From the NCBI GenBank assembly GCA_006226375.1, contig SBHC01000084.1, forward strand, positions 62,001 to 126,000: a stretch of 64,000 bases of DNA, in the 5' to 3' direction. Below, one piece after another: positions 63,290 through 64,000 of this stretch. Under the pieces are notes generated by a model, which worked only from the letters and a program-made list of their open reading frames with translations, did no database searches and was not told where the DNA came from. Numbering within the stretch: the first letter of the stretch is position 1; each line of letters opens with the position of its first letter. The stretch comes from Deltaproteobacteria bacterium (GTDB lineage: Bacteria > Myxococcota_C > UBA6777). Made by a program: the position numbers and the translations under genes.

Positions 63290-64000
63290 ATGCGAAAATT
63301 CGTATGGGTTCTTGTGTTCTTCGCTTGTGCCGTGGTGAGCGTACCGGCATCAGTCCAAGCCTCTGCGTACAAAAATGCACTCAAGCGATGCAAGCAAGAG
63401 TACAAACAATCCGTGGTGGAGTGTCGGGACAATTACAAAGAAGCTCGACCGACCTGTCGAGACAACCGAGACAAGCATCTGAAGCGGTGCAAGCTCCTTC
63501 GGTCAGCCATTCGCTGCAAGCGCAAGCGAATCAGCAAAGACCAGACCATCGCATGCAATCAAACCATGCGGGAGTACTTGAAGAACTGCAAACAGAGCAA
63601 AGACAAGGCCACGTGCCGACTGGAACGCAACGTCTGCCAGCAGCTCTGCTTTCGCAAATGCAAAGAGTGCACGATCCGAAGCGTCCTTCCCTGCGTGAGC
63701 CTATGCAAGAGAGCCTACAGCACCTGCGTAGGCAAGGACAAAAACGCTGCCCTGCAATGCAAGCGAAACGCGGCACAACGAGCCCGGCAATGCAAGCGAA
63801 AGTACCTCTACTCTTCGTATCAGAAGCAATACCAATGCCTGTACCAACGGCAAGTCCGATACTCGCGATGCCAATACAAAGCGTACGATCAGTACCGTGC
63901 CTGCATCTATGCGAACAGCGACAACCTTCGGAACTGCTTGCAAGCACAATCATTGGCATGGAATGTATGCCGGACCAAGGCACGCTCTCGCTTTGCCAAA
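63290..64000 (+). CDS. Exported Cys/Lys/Arg-rich protein, 3' end outside the window
   Basis: The frame is open for 237 codons to the window edge and starts at an ATG with AAGGAG 9 nt upstream. A clear signal peptide (WVLVFFACAVVSVPASVQA) is followed by a very basic chain with a Cys roughly every 8-12 residues (LKRCKQEYKQSVVECRDNY; LKNCKQSKDKATCRLERNVC). Tyr and Gln are also frequent. No heme-binding CxxCH is present, so disulfides or metal ligands are more likely. I do not recognise the family. TTGACA at 63174-63179 may be part of its promoter. The 287-nt gap before it holds nothing else I can support. Confidence 0.75.
   Translation, partial: MRKFVWVLVFFACAVVSVPASVQASAYKNALKRCKQEYKQSVVECRDNYKEARPTCRDNRDKHLKRCKLLRSAIRCKRKRISKDQTIACNQTMREYLKNCKQSKDKATCRLERNVCQQLCFRKCKECTIRSVLPCVSLCKRAYSTCVGKDKNAALQCKRNAAQRARQCKRKYLYSSYQKQYQCLYQRQVRYSRCQYKAYDQYRACIYANSDNLRNCLQAQSLAWNVCRTKARSRFAK

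Overview
The window looks like chromosomal DNA of a deltaproteobacterial-type Gram-negative bacterium, most likely Myxococcota or a close relative. This is inferred from gene content, not from a marker gene: three Hanks-type Ser/Thr kinases, a hybrid sensor kinase, an AgmX/PglI-type energy-transducer protein, many lipoproteins (PKD plus SBBP propeller, six-Cys modules), Tat-exported redox lipoproteins and an ERG4/ERG24-type sterol reductase. Coding density is high. I see no rRNA, tRNA, transposase gene, phage gene or CRISPR array.

Layout. 1-5.4 kb: the end of an RND efflux pump, its TolC-type outer-membrane partner and a small membrane protein. 5.4-11.7 kb: a DUF2007-like protein, the AgmX/PglI-like protein, a hybrid PAS histidine kinase and a membrane-anchored Ser/Thr kinase. 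11.8-24.1 kb: one minus-strand supra-operon, trpE-trpG-trpD-trpC-trpF-trpB-trpA-aroF-aroA-aroK/aroE(fused)-aroD-aroC, with repeated ATGA stop/start overlaps. It encodes the whole route from PEP and erythrose-4-P to tryptophan except DHQ synthase (aroB). 24.2-30.6 kb: a NAPE-PLD-like metallo-hydrolase, a second membrane Ser/Thr kinase, a TlpA-like thioredoxin-fold protein and a third Ser/Thr kinase. 31-36.4 kb: a 1300-aa lipoprotein with two possible seven-bladed SBBP propellers, a 41-bp tandem repeat array and a gene of unknown function.

36.5-44.8 kb holds the strongest candidate for an unusual system. A 1405-aa protein joins a single-HKD PLD nuclease domain to a SNF2-type helicase, and is followed by a 1304-aa Eco57I/PglX-like adenine methyltransferase. 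Together they look like a compact two-gene restriction/defence module. They are DISARM- or BREX-like in parts, but the other core genes of those systems are absent here.

44.8-64 kb: PBP4/DacB, a PPM-family methyltransferase, a small lipoprotein, a Tat-exported sulfite-oxidase-like molybdoenzyme, an SDR translationally coupled to a sterol C14/Δ7 reductase-like protein, carbamate kinase, a Ser/Ala-rich basic protein with a strong terminator, a divergent trigger factor, a tail-anchored 72-aa protein, a secreted PTP-like lipoprotein, a Tat-exported Rieske lipoprotein with a Glu-Pro-Gly repeat linker, an aldo/keto reductase, a receiver-like/patatin fusion, a six-Cys-module lipoprotein, a hybrid-type RNase HI, and the start of a Cys/Lys-rich exported protein that runs off the window.

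Starts were chosen by Shine-Dalgarno position, family N-termini and stop/start overlaps. They often differ from the longest open frame. All functional calls come from motif recognition only; no database search was run.
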